Positions 1 through 10,927 of a DNA stretch of 64,000 nt are shown here, one piece after another. Within the stretch, counting starts at the first letter, position 1; each line of letters opens with the position of its first letter. A model generated the notes under the pieces. The model made no database searches, had not been told where the DNA came from, and worked only from the letters and a program-made list of their open reading frames with translations. The translations under genes and the position numbers were made by a program. The DNA comes from Prevotella veroralis DSM 19559 = JCM 6290 (GTDB taxonomy: Bacteria; Bacteroidota; Bacteroidia; Bacteroidales; Bacteroidaceae), in NCBI RefSeq assembly GCF_000377625.1, contig NZ_KB898336.1, positions 18,201 through 82,200 of the forward strand. The letters are read 5' to 3'.

Positions 1-1075
<1,075 letters not shown>

Positions 1076-1150
1076 TTAACAGATTAATAATTAACCGCCC
1101 TCTTCTCTGTAAAAGCAGTGGAGAGGGTATGTGTGTCTTAAATAATAACA

Positions 1151-2575
1151 ATGAAAATCAAGGCTCTTTTATTATTGTCGCTGCTATCTACCACGATGGT
1201 ATTTGGGCAGAGTGACCCGACCATAATGACTATCAATGGGCAACCAGTTAGTCGTTCTGAATTTGAGTATTCATATAATAAGAACAATGCTGAAGGGGTC
1301 ATTGATAAGAAGAGTATAGCCGATTATGTGGATCTGTTCATCAATTATAAGTTGAAGGTGCAAGCGGCTTTGGATGCTCGTTTAGATACATTATCTTCCT
1401 TCAAACAAGAGTTCCTTACCTATCGAGATCAGCAGATTCGTCCATCGTTCCTTACGAACTCTGATATTGAAAAAGCGGCTCGGGATATTTATCAAGAGAC
1501 GAAGGAGAGTATTGAAGCGAATGGTGGTTTGTGGCGTTGTGCACACATTCTTGTAGGATTAAATCAGCGTGCGACAAAAGAAGAAGAACTGAAAGCTAAG
1601 GTCTTGGCAGACTCTATCTATAATGCTTTACAGCATGGGGCAAACTTCGGAGAGTTGGCTAAGAAGTATTCTGCTGATCGAGAGTCTGCACAGAACGGAG
1701 GCGAGTTGCCATTGCTTCAAAAGGGGCAAACAGTGCAGGAGTTTGAGCGTGCTATGTTGGCATTGAAGCCTGGTGAAATTAGTAAACCAACGCTTTCTCC
1801 TTATGGTTATCACATTATTAAGATGATAGCACATGAAGGATTGGCTCCTTATGATTCGTTGCATGCACGGATCTTACAGTTTATTGAGATGCGTGGATTG
1901 CGTGATCAGATAGTCGATAAGAAGTTAGATAGCCTTGTTCAGCAGGCGGGTAAGGGTGTAACTCGTGAGCAATTACTTGATAAACAACTTGCGAAACTGG
2001 AAGAGAAGGATGCTAATTTGAAGAATCTTATCCGTGAGTATTATGATGGCTTATTGATGGTTGAGATGAGTAATCGTATGGTTTGGGATAAGGCATCAGC
2101 AGATGTTACGGGCTTAGAAAACTATTTCCACAAACATAGGAAACAATATAAATGGACAGAGCCACGTTTTAAAGGCATTGCTTATCATGTAAAGAATCAA
2201 GCTGACGTTGAGGCTGTGAAAGATTGTGTGAAGCGACTTCCTTTTGCACAATGGAACGATGCACTGCGTAAGACATTCAATGCAGATAGCACACTCCGCA
2301 TACGTGTTGAGAAGGGAATCTTCCGTAAGAGTGATAATGATCTTGTCGATAAGCAGGTGTTTGGAATGAGTGTTCCTGTGAAAGAGATGAAGGACTTTCC
2401 TATTGGTGCAACCTATGGTAAGAAGTTGAAAGCACCAGAGTCTTTGGATGATGTACGTGCTCTTGTGGTTTCTGATTATCAAAAGGAACTTGAGAAGAAG
2501 TGGGTCGATTCATTGAGAAAGAAATATAAAGTTGTGGTTGATAAGGCTGTTCTTTCTACAGTCAATAAGCATTAA
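1151..2575 (+). CDS. Periplasmic parvulin-type peptidylprolyl isomerase (PpiC/SurA-like)
   Basis: A 474-residue secreted protein with a signal peptide (residues 1-20, Lys-rich start then a Leu-rich core ending VFGQ). One parvulin rotamase domain spans about residues 128-227: it begins RCAHILVGL, contains FGELAKKYSAD and GGELPLL, and ends YGYHIIKM, all family hallmarks. The flanking helical regions resemble the chaperone parts of SurA/PrsA-type foldases. It precedes a second parvulin gene by 19 bp and an OstA-like gene after that, so a role in outer-membrane protein folding is likely by context. It probably shares a transcript with these genes. Which client proteins it folds cannot be read from sequence. 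Confidence 0.93.
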   Translation: MKIKALLLLSLLSTTMVFGQSDPTIMTINGQPVSRSEFEYSYNKNNAEGVIDKKSIADYVDLFINYKLKVQAALDARLDTLSSFKQEFLTYRDQQIRPSFLTNSDIEKAARDIYQETKESIEANGGLWRCAHILVGLNQRATKEEELKAKVLADSIYNALQHGANFGELAKKYSADRESAQNGGELPLLQKGQTVQEFERAMLALKPGEISKPTLSPYGYHIIKMIAHEGLAPYDSLHARILQFIEMRGLRDQIVDKKLDSLVQQAGKGVTREQLLDKQLAKLEEKDANLKNLIREYYDGLLMVEMSNRMVWDKASADVTGLENYFHKHRKQYKWTEPRFKGIAYHVKNQADVEAVKDCVKRLPFAQWNDALRKTFNADSTLRIRVEKGIFRKSDNDLVDKQVFGMSVPVKEMKDFPIGATYGKKLKAPESLDDVRALVVSDYQKELEKKWVDSLRKKYKVVVDKAVLSTVNKH

Positions 2576-2594
2576 GTGATAATAAAGAAATCAG

Positions 2595-4031
2595 ATGAAG
2601 ATAAATAAATGTAAGACAGGTGCTTTGCTGATAGGCGTTACGCTCGTTGCAATGGGTTTGCATGCAGGTGGCTTTCGTGCCTCTGCACCGTTAGTTCTAA
2701 CTGATTCGGTAGATACGAACCAGGTTGCTAAAGCCAACAATGTAGTCGATGAGGTGATATGGGTAGTGGGTGATGAACCGATATTAAAGTCCGAAGTCGA
2801 GATCATGAAACTACAAGGAGAAGCAGAGGGAATGAAGTGGGATGGAGACCCAGAGTGTGTGTTGCCTGAACAAATAGCAGTGCAGAAACTCTTCCTTCAT
2901 CAGGCTGCTCTTGATAGCGTAGAGGTGACTGAGTCTGAGATTGCACAGGGAGTTGATCAACAAATCAACTACTGGATTTCCTTGCCACAAATAGGTTCTA
3001 AGGAGAAATTAGAGGAGTTCCAGCATAAGAGTATAGCGCAACTTAGACAAGACTTACACGATGATTATAAGAATCGTCAGTTGGTTCAGAAGATGCAAGC
3101 AAAGCTCGTTGGAGATGTGAAAGTATCACCTGCTGAAGTGCGCGAGTACTTTAGGAAGTTACCAGTGGATAGTATTCCTATGATTCCAACTACCGTTGAA
3201 GTGGAGATTCTAACACAAACTCCTAAAGTCGAGCCAGAGGAAGTTAATCGCATTAAAAACCAACTACGTGACTATACGGATCGTGTAACAAAGGGAGAAA
3301 CATCCTTTGCCACCTTAGCACGTTTGTACTCCGAAGACCCTGGATCGTCGCGTCAGGGCGGTGAATTAGGTTATATGGGACGAGGTATGTTAGACCCTGC
3401 TTTCGCTGCAGTAGCATTCAACTTGACTGATCCGAAGAAGGTTTCTAAGATCGTAGAGAGCGAGTTTGGTTATCATATCATTCAGTTGATTGACCGTCGA
3501 GGAGATAAGATTAATTGTCGTCATATCCTATTGAAACCTCGTGTATCAATGGCTTCTATTGATGCTGCAAAAGAACGCTTAGACTCTATTGGACGTGATC
3601 TTCGCAAAGAGAAGTTCACGTTTGAGGATGCCACCGCATACCTTTCTGACGACAAAGATACGAAGAATAACCATGGACTCATGGTCAACTCATCAGGGGA
3701 CGAACGCACCTCTCGCTTCAAGATGAAGGACTTACCAACAGAAGTAGCACGAGTTGTTGACACCATGAAAGTCGGTGAGATCTCTGCTCCTTTTCAGATG
3801 GTTAACAATCGAGGAAAGGTCGTTTGTGCTATCGTAAAGCTAAAGAGTCGTACCGACGAACATAGAGCTACGATAACAGAAGACTTTCAAACTATGCGTG
3901 ACATCGTTACTGCTCACCGTCGTCAAGAGATAATTCATGACTGGGTAGTAAGCAAGATTAAGAACACTTATGTTCGAATGAATCCTCGCTACAAGGATTG
4001 TAAGTTCAAGTATGAAGGTTGGATTAAATGA
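2595..4031 (+). CDS. surA: SurA-like periplasmic chaperone with two parvulin domains
   Basis: A 478-residue exported foldase. An N-terminal hydrophobic segment (residues 8-24) serves as signal peptide. A SurA N-terminal helical domain begins at DEVIWVVGDEPILKSEV (about residue 52), a feature of SurA proteins. The first parvulin domain, about 200-302, has the complete LYSEDPGSSRQGGELGY and FGYHIIQL motifs; the second, about 305-415, starts INCRHILLKP and is more degenerate. It lies 19 bp after another parvulin gene and overlaps the next gene by 4 nt (ATGA), which indicates translational coupling to the OstA-like protein. SurA in other Gram-negatives carries unfolded porins and LptD across the periplasm. 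The assignment is firm at family level; orthology to E. coli SurA is probable. Confidence 0.9.
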   Translation: MKINKCKTGALLIGVTLVAMGLHAGGFRASAPLVLTDSVDTNQVAKANNVVDEVIWVVGDEPILKSEVEIMKLQGEAEGMKWDGDPECVLPEQIAVQKLFLHQAALDSVEVTESEIAQGVDQQINYWISLPQIGSKEKLEEFQHKSIAQLRQDLHDDYKNRQLVQKMQAKLVGDVKVSPAEVREYFRKLPVDSIPMIPTTVEVEILTQTPKVEPEEVNRIKNQLRDYTDRVTKGETSFATLARLYSEDPGSSRQGGELGYMGRGMLDPAFAAVAFNLTDPKKVSKIVESEFGYHIIQLIDRRGDKINCRHILLKPRVSMASIDAAKERLDSIGRDLRKEKFTFEDATAYLSDDKDTKNNHGLMVNSSGDERTSRFKMKDLPTEVARVVDTMKVGEISAPFQMVNNRGKVVCAIVKLKSRTDEHRATITEDFQTMRDIVTAHRRQEIIHDWVVSKIKNTYVRMNPRYKDCKFKYEGWIK

Positions 4032-5959
4032 CATTAGAAAACACTTATATATATAAGCTTTGCGGGCATAGAATCATGTTAATCACGATTCTATGCCTGC
4101 TTGGGTTATGCTATAACCACCCTTCTATGGCTCAGAAAGTGACGGAAAAGAAGGGTAGTAAGTTCTATATAGACCATGCCGATAACCTTAGACACAACCA
4201 GATGTTGATGCCAGATGTGCAGATTGCAAAGGGTAATGTTCGGTTGCGTTATAAGGGCATGACGCTTAGTTGTGATAGTGCATACTTCAACGAACAGTCG
4301 AATTGGTTTAAAGCTTTCGGTAAAGTTCATGTAACTCGACCGGGTGGAGTGACGCTTGATTGTCATCGTCTTCACTATGATGGCATGTCTCAAATGGTTC
4401 ATGTTAGAGAAAAGGTTGTGGTTCGTCAGCCAGGAAAGTCACTACGTTGTGATAGCTTAGACTATAACATGATATCGAAAGTTGCTAATTACTTCGGTGG
4501 TCGTGGAACCTTGGTTTACAATGGAAATACCGTTATTGCCGATCAAGGTGATTATAATACAGAGAGCCACGATGCCAACTTCTTCGGTAATGTTGTTATG
4601 TTTACTCCTAAGTACAGGATCACAACTCCAGAGGCACATGGTAATACAGAAACAGGCTTGGTACATGTTGTTGGCAAGTCAGTTATTCGAACAGCAAAGG
4701 GCGAAGTTGTGCATACTAACGATGGAACTTATAATAGTCGAACTGACAACATGGAGCTTAATGGTCATTCAACGATTACATCTCCCAAGCAAGATGTAGA
4801 GGGAGATAACATCGTTTATAACAGTTCGACGGGTGAAGCCGAAGGGCATGGTAATGTAAAGATAGTCGACAAGGCAAATAACAGAACCGTAATAGGTCAA
4901 GACGTATTCTATAATGAGAAGACTGGTCATAGCACTGCTCGTGGTAATGTGAAGATCGATGATCGCCGACAAAAGAGAGTGATAACTGGCGATGAAGTAA
5001 TCTACAATGCCAAGTCTGGATATAGTGAGGGACATGGTAATGTGAAGATTATTGATAAGCTAAACCAGCGTACAATCACTGGTCGCGACCTTACTTATAA
5101 TAGCAACACTCACGAAGGAACAGGGGAAGGGAACGTCTATTATATAGACGAGAAACAGAAACATGCCTTCAAGGGAGACTATCTTCACTATACTGACTCG
5201 GCGGCTATTGCTTTTGGTGGAAAGCCTGGTCCGATAGCAAAAGACTTCTCCCAGGGTGACACACTATTCGTTCATGCCGACACAATTAGTATGAAGGGAT
5301 TCTACATGAACACGCCTAAGATGTATCGTGAAATCTATGGAGTCAACAACGTGAGGGCGTTTCGCACGGATGTACAAGCCGTATGTGGATTCCTTGTTGC
5401 TAATACGAAAGACTCCTGTATGACTATGTATGACTACCCAATAGTATGGAGTGGTAACCGTCAACTAGTTGGTGATTCGATCAAGGCATACATGAATGAC
5501 TCCACCATTCGACAGGCTTTTGTCTATGGTAATGCGTTCTCTATTGAAACGCTTCCAGATAAGCAACACTATAATCAAATATCGTCACGTGACATGCGCG
5601 CAGACTTTGTCAATGGTGCTGTTAGGCGTGTGGACGCATGGGGAAACGTAGAAGTTGTGTTCTATCATACCGATAAAGACAGTACGTTGATAGGGCATAA
5701 TTACACGGAGACAGATACCCTTCGTATGTTCATAACACCCGAACGTAAGTTGAAAAAAATATGGATGTCCAAGGCAGATGGTGTGATTAGTCCAATGACG
5801 CAGATTCCCCCTGATCGCCTGACATTGCCTCACTTTGAGCTTTTTGATAATGTTCGTCCAAAGGATAAGAATGATATCTTCCGTCGTGCAGCACGTAAGA
5901 CGGCAGCTACCAAGCGTAATGCTCAAGTTATCTTGCCGCCTCGACAACGTATAGAGTGA
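4028..5959 (+). CDS. OstA/LptA-like repeat protein, likely LPS transport to the outer membrane
   Basis: A 643-residue exported protein built from OstA/LptA-type beta-strand repeats. Consecutive units around residues 255-375 show the recurrent pattern GHGNVKI-D-(K/R)-R-T-GQDV-YN, which is the signature of the LPS-bridging jellyroll. The first ATG at 4028 overlaps the surA stop; a second ATG at 4076 begins a better signal peptide (MLITILCLLGL...MAQ) and may be the real start. Known OstA/LptA proteins form the periplasmic bridge that carries lipopolysaccharide to LptD. Coupling to surA supports an outer-membrane assembly operon. The long C-terminal part (DSTIRQAFVYGNAF onward) also resembles the OstA-like proteins of Bacteroidota. 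It is much longer than E. coli LptA (185 residues). Confidence 0.88.
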   Translation: MTLENTYIYKLCGHRIMLITILCLLGLCYNHPSMAQKVTEKKGSKFYIDHADNLRHNQMLMPDVQIAKGNVRLRYKGMTLSCDSAYFNEQSNWFKAFGKVHVTRPGGVTLDCHRLHYDGMSQMVHVREKVVVRQPGKSLRCDSLDYNMISKVANYFGGRGTLVYNGNTVIADQGDYNTESHDANFFGNVVMFTPKYRITTPEAHGNTETGLVHVVGKSVIRTAKGEVVHTNDGTYNSRTDNMELNGHSTITSPKQDVEGDNIVYNSSTGEAEGHGNVKIVDKANNRTVIGQDVFYNEKTGHSTARGNVKIDDRRQKRVITGDEVIYNAKSGYSEGHGNVKIIDKLNQRTITGRDLTYNSNTHEGTGEGNVYYIDEKQKHAFKGDYLHYTDSAAIAFGGKPGPIAKDFSQGDTLFVHADTISMKGFYMNTPKMYREIYGVNNVRAFRTDVQAVCGFLVANTKDSCMTMYDYPIVWSGNRQLVGDSIKAYMNDSTIRQAFVYGNAFSIETLPDKQHYNQISSRDMRADFVNGAVRRVDAWGNVEVVFYHTDKDSTLIGHNYTETDTLRMFITPERKLKKIWMSKADGVISPMTQIPPDRLTLPHFELFDNVRPKDKNDIFRRAARKTAATKRNAQVILPPRQRIE

Positions 5960-5970
5960 CCCCTCGTCAA

Positions 5971-6022
5971 CCTATTGTCGTAATCATTTACGACAATAGG
6001 TAGAATCATTTACGACAATAGG
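5971..6022. repeat. Perfect 13-bp hairpin followed by a 19-nt direct repeat of one arm
   Basis: Positions 5971-5983 and 5988-6000 are exact reverse complements around a 4-nt loop (CCTATTGTCGTAA stem). The right arm with its leader (5982-6000) is repeated exactly at 6004-6022. It sits just after the OstA-like gene and may act as a terminator or processing site, although no strong T-run follows. It may be a small insertion or duplication. Confidence 0.75.
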
Positions 6023-6066
6023 TCAACTTCTCTTCACATTATTAACATCATTAACTCCTTTGAAAT

Positions 6067-6354
6067 ATGTTCTTCTTTCAATCATCAAAGCCCCGTCGTT
6101 TTCATCATGAATATATGTATGTTGACGAGCGTAAAGAGTTCCTCTCGGATATAGAGAAGCGTGCGAAAAATGAGTTAGAACAGCAAGATGAGCCAAAGGA
6201 GGGGTATCGTGAGGGACTTCAAAGGCGTCTTTCTCATAGCTTGCGACCACAAGTTTTGACACACAAATACAATCGTTTCACAGCCATGTGGGTGTCTTTG
6301 ATACTCTCTGCAGGTGTTATAGCACTGCTTATCTTATTCTTGTTTATTGCTTAA
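6067..6354 (+). CDS. Small tail-anchored membrane protein of unknown function
   Basis: A 95-residue protein not recognised as a named family. The N-terminal two thirds is highly charged (Glu/Arg/Lys-rich, with a stretch around residues 20-50 likely to be helical). One hydrophobic segment at about residues 73-94 ends the protein, which suggests a C-terminal membrane anchor with the charged part in the cytosol. It begins 44 bp after a hairpin and ends 13 bp before mutL, so it is probably co-transcribed with mutL. Conservation of the pair in related genomes would support it being a real gene. Codon use is like its neighbours. Confidence 0.75.
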   Translation: MFFFQSSKPRRFHHEYMYVDERKEFLSDIEKRAKNELEQQDEPKEGYREGLQRRLSHSLRPQVLTHKYNRFTAMWVSLILSAGVIALLILFLFIA

Positions 6355-6367
6355 GCATTATTAATCA

Positions 6368-8239
6368 ATGAGTGATATCATACAACTTTTACCCGATAGT
6401 GTAGCCAATCAGATTGCTGCGGGAGAGGTTATTCAACGCCCTGCATCCGTTATCAAAGAGCTAGTAGAGAATGCCATCGACGCTGGAGCAACGTCAATTA
6501 ATGTCTTAGTAGTCGATGCGGGGCGCACATCTATCCAAGTGATTGATAACGGAAAGGGTATGTCAGAGACTGATGCACGCCTCTCTTTCGAGCGTCATGC
6601 AACTTCTAAGATACGGAAGGCAGATGATCTTTTCTCACTCCATACCATGGGCTTTCGTGGAGAAGCACTTGCGTCGATTGCTGCGGTGGCGCAGATAGAA
6701 TTGAAGACACGCATGGCGAATGATGATCTCGGTACTCATCTGTCTATCTCGGGTAGTCGTTTTACGAATCAAGAACCTTGTTCTTGCCCTGTAGGAAGTA
6801 ATTTCTTGGTTGAGAATCTCTTCTTCAATGTACCTGCACGACGCAAGTTTTTGAAGTCGAACACCACCGAATTGAATAATATCATCAATGCTTTTGAACG
6901 CATTGTATTGGTTTATCCACATATAGCCTTTACCTTATATAGTAATGGAACAGAGCTTTTTAATCTGCGATCATGCAACTATAGACAGCGAATTGTTGAG
7001 GTGTTTGGGAAGAGACTGAACCAAGATCTCTTGGCAATAGACGTTGACACGAGTCTATGTCATATCCATGGCTTTGTTGGGAAACCAGAGTCTGCACGCA
7101 AGAAGACGCCCCAGCAGTACTTCTTCGTTAATGAACGTTATATGAAACACCCGTATTTTCATAAGGCGGTTATCACTGCGTTCGATCGACTTATCCCTCA
7201 GGGCGAGCAGATTCCTTACTTTCTTTATTTTGAAGTACCGCCTACGAACATTGATGTAAACATTCATCCGACAAAGACGGAGATAAAGTTTGAGAATGAG
7301 CAAGCCATCTGGCAGATTCTTTTAGCAGCTGTGAAAGAAGCCGTGGGACGCTTTAATGACATTCCTTCGATTGACTTTGACACCGAAGGGAAGCCTGATA
7401 TTCCAGTATTCGACCCTCATTCGGGAACTAAAGCACCGAAGGTTGAAATAAACCCATCGTTCAATCCCTTTAAACAAACTGCCCAACCGCAGAAGCCGAG
7501 TGTGCCAGAGGGTTGGGAGGAGTTGTACTCTGGTTTAGACGGTAATGCTGAGATACGCCAGTCAAAACTCTTTGAACAAGATGATTTAGATGTTAATACG
7601 ACTCCAACAGATGAGAGTTTGATTATTTCATCAGCCTCTACAGCCTCTGCAAACGAGTCGATGATAGAGGAAAAGTCACCTTCGCACTATCAGTATAAGG
7701 GTAGTTATATCATGACAGCGGTGAAGTCTGGCTTGATGATTATCGACCAGCACCGTGCTCATATACGCATTTTATATGAGGAGTACTTGCGCCAGTTGTC
7801 ATCTCATAAGGCTCATTCGCAAAAGGTTCTATTCCCTGAAGTGGTGCAATTCACGGTATCTGACAAGTTAATCATCGATCGCATCCTCCCTGAAATGGCA
7901 GATATGGGCTTCCAATTGGATAGTCTCGGTGGTGATAGTTATGCAGTGAATGGAGTGCCAGCAGGCATCGAAGGGCTCAATGCTGTTAGTCTTATTCAAG
8001 ATATGGTGGCATCAGCTGTGGAGAGTGGGGCAAGTGTGAAGGAAGATATCGATCGTACACTCGCTTTGAGTTTAGCACGTAATGCCGCTATTCCACAGGG
8101 TCAGGTATTGACCAATAGTGAGATGGATAACCTTGTGAATGAGCTTTTCACTTGTGAAAATGTCAATTACACGCCATCTGGCGAACCGATTATTGCGGTT
8201 ATGAAGCAGCATGATATTGAATATTTGTTTGATAGTTAA
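6368..8239 (+). CDS. mutL: DNA mismatch repair protein MutL
   Basis: A 623-residue GHKL-ATPase of methyl-independent or MutS-linked mismatch repair. The N-terminal ATPase domain has all motifs: ENAIDAGA (about 35-42), [14 protein letters not shown] and [12 protein letters not shown] transducer domain ends near [10 protein letters not shown], an acidic and Ser-rich linker covers about 350-430, and the C-terminal dimerisation domain starts near HYQYKGSY. The C-terminal segment reads [14 protein letters not shown] where nuclease-type MutL proteins carry DQHA-x2-E-x4-E, and SGEPIIAVM where they carry CPHGRP. This suggests a non-nuclease form, as in other Bacteroidota. It starts 13 bp after the small membrane-protein gene. 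Confidence 0.97.
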   Translation: MSDIIQLLPDSVANQIAAGEVIQRPASVIKELVENAIDAGATSINVLVVDAGRTSIQVIDNGKGMSETDARLSFERHATSKIRKADDLFSLHTMGFRGEALASIAAVAQIELKTRMANDDLGTHLSISGSRFTNQEPCSCPVGSNFLVENLFFNVPARRKFLKSNTTELNNIINAFERIVLVYPHIAFTLYSNGTELFNLRSCNYRQRIVEVFGKRLNQDLLAIDVDTSLCHIHGFVGKPESARKKTPQQYFFVNERYMKHPYFHKAVITAFDRLIPQGEQIPYFLYFEVPPTNIDVNIHPTKTEIKFENEQAIWQILLAAVKEAVGRFNDIPSIDFDTEGKPDIPVFDPHSGTKAPKVEINPSFNPFKQTAQPQKPSVPEGWEELYSGLDGNAEIRQSKLFEQDDLDVNTTPTDESLIISSASTASANESMIEEKSPSHYQYKGSYIMTAVKSGLMIIDQHRAHIRILYEEYLRQLSSHKAHSQKVLFPEVVQFTVSDKLIIDRILPEMADMGFQLDSLGGDSYAVNGVPAGIEGLNAVSLIQDMVASAVESGASVKEDIDRTLALSLARNAAIPQGQVLTNSEMDNLVNELFTCENVNYTPSGEPIIAVMKQHDIEYLFDS

Positions 8240-8273
8240 GAAGTGTAGACAGCATTATTCGCAACCTAAGTAG

Positions 8274-8385
8274 CACCCCAAAGTAGGGACAGACGCCCTC
8301 GTCTGTCCGCCCAAATGTGGTATGTATCAATGGAAACAGGGATTTTGAGCGGACAGACGAAGGCGTCTGTCCCTACTTTGGGGTG
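8274..8385. repeat. Short inverted-repeat element, GACAGACG family, copy A
   Basis: A 37-bp left arm (8274-8310) and right arm (8349-8385) are reverse complements with one mismatch, separated by 38 bp. Each arm also contains its own 8-bp palindrome, GACAGACG-CCCT-CGTCTGTC (the right arm carries the mismatch). No coding capacity. The same arms occur at 20118-20286, 25526-25669 and 57014-57041, making this a dispersed, MITE-like family. It follows mutL and may also terminate transcription from both sides. Confidence 0.9.
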
Positions 8386-8419
8386 GCGTTACAGCCCTCT
8401 TGTTCCTATATTCCTCTGT

Positions 8420-8680
8420 CATAGAAATATGTCATTAAAACAGCATGTCATTATGTCATTCTGTCTAAAACCACGTCTCCTCTATCTTAGAAATATGCCA
8501 TTAAAAGAACATATCATTATGTCTTTATGTCTAAAAACACGCCTCTTCTATCTTAGAAATATGTCATTAAAACAGCATGTCATTATGTCATTCTGTTTAA
8601 AACCACGTCTCCTCTATCATAGAGATATGTCATTAAAACAACATGTCATTGTGTCATTCTGTCTAAAACCATGTCTGTAA
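8420..8680. repeat. Four-copy tandem repeat of 66 nt
   Basis: Units begin at about 8429, 8495, 8561 and 8627 with exactly 66-nt spacing; each carries ATGTCATTAAAA, then a CATGTCATTATGTCATT-like stretch and CTAAAACCACG. Because 66 is divisible by three, an open frame runs through the array on the plus strand, but it has no start context of its own and reads as a repeat, not a gene. The array fills most of the gap between mutL and the convergent lplA-lipA gene. Confidence 0.85.
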
Positions 8681-8712
8681 GGGGTAGGGGAGAGCCTATT
8701 CTCAACCTTGTT

Positions 8713-10533
8713 TTACCCCTCTGCAGCATGATAAGAAGAGCGAACCAGCGGTCCACTCACCACATGCTTGAATCCTTTCTCTAATGCAATGCGCTTATAA
8801 TCGGCAAATTGTTCGGGGGTAATATAAGCTGATACGGGGAGATGATGGGCTGTTGGTTGAAGGTACTGACCCAAGGTTAGACGCTTACAACCCGTTTTGA
8901 GAATGTCATCCATCGTCTCTAATATCTCTTCGTGGGTCTCTCCTAAGCCCAACATAAAGCCTGTTTTGGCTGTAATACCGCACTTCGTAATCTCATGCAA
9001 CACCTCCAAACTTCGGTCATATCGTGCTACTGAACGCACGGAAGGTGTCAGTCGGCGTACAGTCTCCATGTTATGACCAGCCACATGAGGCTTTGTTGCC
9101 ATCACCTGACGTATGAGTTCGGCTTTACCCATAAAGTCAGGGATAAGTAGTTCGACCTTTGTTTCGGGGTTCAAACGCTGTATTTCCTTGATAGTCTGTA
9201 CCCAATGTGCTGCTCCGTAGTCGTCTAAATCGTCACGATCAACCGATGTGATGACGGCATAACGCAGTCCTAAAGCCTTGATGGATTCGGCTACTCTTGT
9301 TGGTTCGTTGCTATCTAATGCTCTTGGTCGCCCACTCAAAGTGTTGCAGAAACGGCATTTTCGGGTGCAGATATCGCCCCCAATCATCAGAGTTGCCGTG
9401 CGTGCCATCCAACATTCAGCCCTGTTTGGACATAAGCCACTCGTACAGATGGTGTTCATGTGGTGTTTCGACAAGATCCCTGCAGTCTCACCAGTAGACT
9501 TCTTCGATGTTAGATCAATCTTTAACCACTCTGGTTTCATCACGTGTGGTTTGCGTCCAAAGAGCAAGCGGAGCAGTTGTGAGAGTTGAAAGCCACGTAT
9601 GATAGTCGACAAATCAGTGTTTTCTAAAATATTTTCAACAGCCTCTCTCGTAAACTCCACGCCTTTTAATGGTTTCAGAAGAGCGTTATCAATATCTCCA
9701 AGGAGGAAATAATCGCCCATCAAATTGATGTTTACAATCGTGTTATTCTTTAGTTCTATGTGCGCTTCCAGTGTTCCCACACCCTCGAAACGATGCTTTT
9801 TTACAATAGAATATTTCGGATTTTTACCATAAACAAAGCTGTCGGAGGCTAACTCCTGTTCGATTCTTTCAATTCCCAGCATATCCTCTTCGGTCAATTC
9901 TAACACCTCACTATGGCAGAATTGCTGTTGGGCATAGCGCATGAAGTCGGTTATTTCAATGTCAGTATATTGTGATACGTTGGTGACACGTTGCCGAACA
10001 GAATCGATTCCTTTGCTCTTGAGCTTCGCAAGTGAGGGCGTGAGTGCATCTGAAAGATGCGATAGTTGTGTGTTGAAAAGCAATGAATTATGCAGAACAC
10101 TGCGATTGTTAAGTTGATAAAAAGCACATCCTGAAACCTTTGTGTCGTTGATGAGGATGTCATTTCGCCCTGATAACTGTGCGTCGATACCAATACTTTG
10201 TAGCAAATTAGTCATGCGATTCATGTATTGAACGAAGGCTTCATTCGCATTAGAAAGGTGTGAGATATACGAAAACTGTATGCACCCTTCATCGGCATAG
10301 ATACATCCTCCACCGCTCTTACGCCTGAATATGTCGATAGAATGTGCCTTGCAATAATCAACGTTCACCTCATTTTCAATCAGTTGATTGCGCCCTAACA
10401 TCACAGTAGGGGGTACACGCCATGCCAAGAAATAATCATCATCGGGGTAATGATGGGCTACGTATTCTTCGACAGCAAAATAGAAAGGTAGCTGGTGGGA
10501 CTTATCTTGTTTAGGTAATAGTATATATTTCAT
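8713..10533 (-). CDS. Bifunctional lipoate-protein ligase / lipoyl synthase fusion (LplA-LipA)
   Basis: A 606-residue fusion. Residues 1-325 form a lipoate-protein ligase A: MLGRNQ, then RRKSGGG at 71-77, and the catalytic Lys 132 in the segment DTKVSGCAFY. Residues about 335-606 form lipoyl synthase, a radical-SAM enzyme that inserts two sulfurs into octanoyl-lipoyl domains. Its auxiliary cluster ligands are C363-x4-C368-x5-C374 and the radical-SAM triplet is C389-x3-C393-x2-C396. The C-terminal GLGET, QYLQP and SGPLVRSSYHA motifs are intact. The join would let one chain both attach exogenous lipoate and convert octanoyl groups on the protein. A TACATTTG -7 element lies just upstream of the start. 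Both halves look functional. Confidence 0.96.
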   Translation of the reverse strand: MKYILLPKQDKSHQLPFYFAVEEYVAHHYPDDDYFLAWRVPPTVMLGRNQLIENEVNVDYCKAHSIDIFRRKSGGGCIYADEGCIQFSYISHLSNANEAFVQYMNRMTNLLQSIGIDAQLSGRNDILINDTKVSGCAFYQLNNRSVLHNSLLFNTQLSHLSDALTPSLAKLKSKGIDSVRQRVTNVSQYTDIEITDFMRYAQQQFCHSEVLELTEEDMLGIERIEQELASDSFVYGKNPKYSIVKKHRFEGVGTLEAHIELKNNTIVNINLMGDYFLLGDIDNALLKPLKGVEFTREAVENILENTDLSTIIRGFQLSQLLRLLFGRKPHVMKPEWLKIDLTSKKSTGETAGILSKHHMNTICTSGLCPNRAECWMARTATLMIGGDICTRKCRFCNTLSGRPRALDSNEPTRVAESIKALGLRYAVITSVDRDDLDDYGAAHWVQTIKEIQRLNPETKVELLIPDFMGKAELIRQVMATKPHVAGHNMETVRRLTPSVRSVARYDRSLEVLHEITKCGITAKTGFMLGLGETHEEILETMDDILKTGCKRLTLGQYLQPTAHHLPVSAYITPEQFADYKRIALEKGFKHVVSGPLVRSSYHAAEG

Positions 10534-10559
10534 TGTTTGGTATTGATAGATACTGCTTA

Positions 10560-10567
10560 CAAATGTA
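10560..10567 (-). promoter_or_regulatory. -7 promoter element for the lplA-lipA fusion
   Basis: Reads TACATTTG on the minus strand, matching the Bacteroidota TAnnTTTG -7 consensus, 27 bp before the start codon. Confidence 0.7.
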
Positions 10568-10927
10568 CGAACTTTTAGAAAAAGAGACGAAGTATTGGGA
10601 ATAAAAAAGCAAATGATTCTGTTGTTGATGGTTATGTCTTGTGATGTTGATAAGTTCTTTCTATTTTTGAAGAGATACCCGTTTATGTGGGTGCGGATGG
10701 TCCCCTATGTTTGAAAAGGGTTTCTCTTGAGTTAATTTTTAGTTTATTTTCTCTTCGTTGTTCGTTTGTTTTCTTATTAAAAATAGACTATTTTTTCTTA
10801 TAGGGAAGCCTCTTTTACGCTATTTTTAGGTTCTGTCTGCGATATAGAAAGTGGTTTATAGGCTTATAAGTAGGTGTGTTCTACCATTAAAAAAACAAAA
10901 ACATCGTGTTAGAAACATAGTTTTTCG
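10568..10927. other. Non-coding interval between two divergent promoters
   Basis: No credible gene. A near-perfect 11-bp stem is formed by AAGAGATACCC around 10670 and GGGTTTCTCTT around 10718. The right side resembles the 22-nt dispersed repeat seen elsewhere in the window, so this may be a decayed copy. The rest is AT-rich upstream DNA for the divergent FMN-binding-type gene. Confidence 0.5.

Noticed and set aside
8315..8680. A 121-residue open frame on the plus strand after mutL
   Set aside because: It runs through an inverted-repeat element and the 66-nt tandem array; repetition, not selection, keeps it open. No start context.
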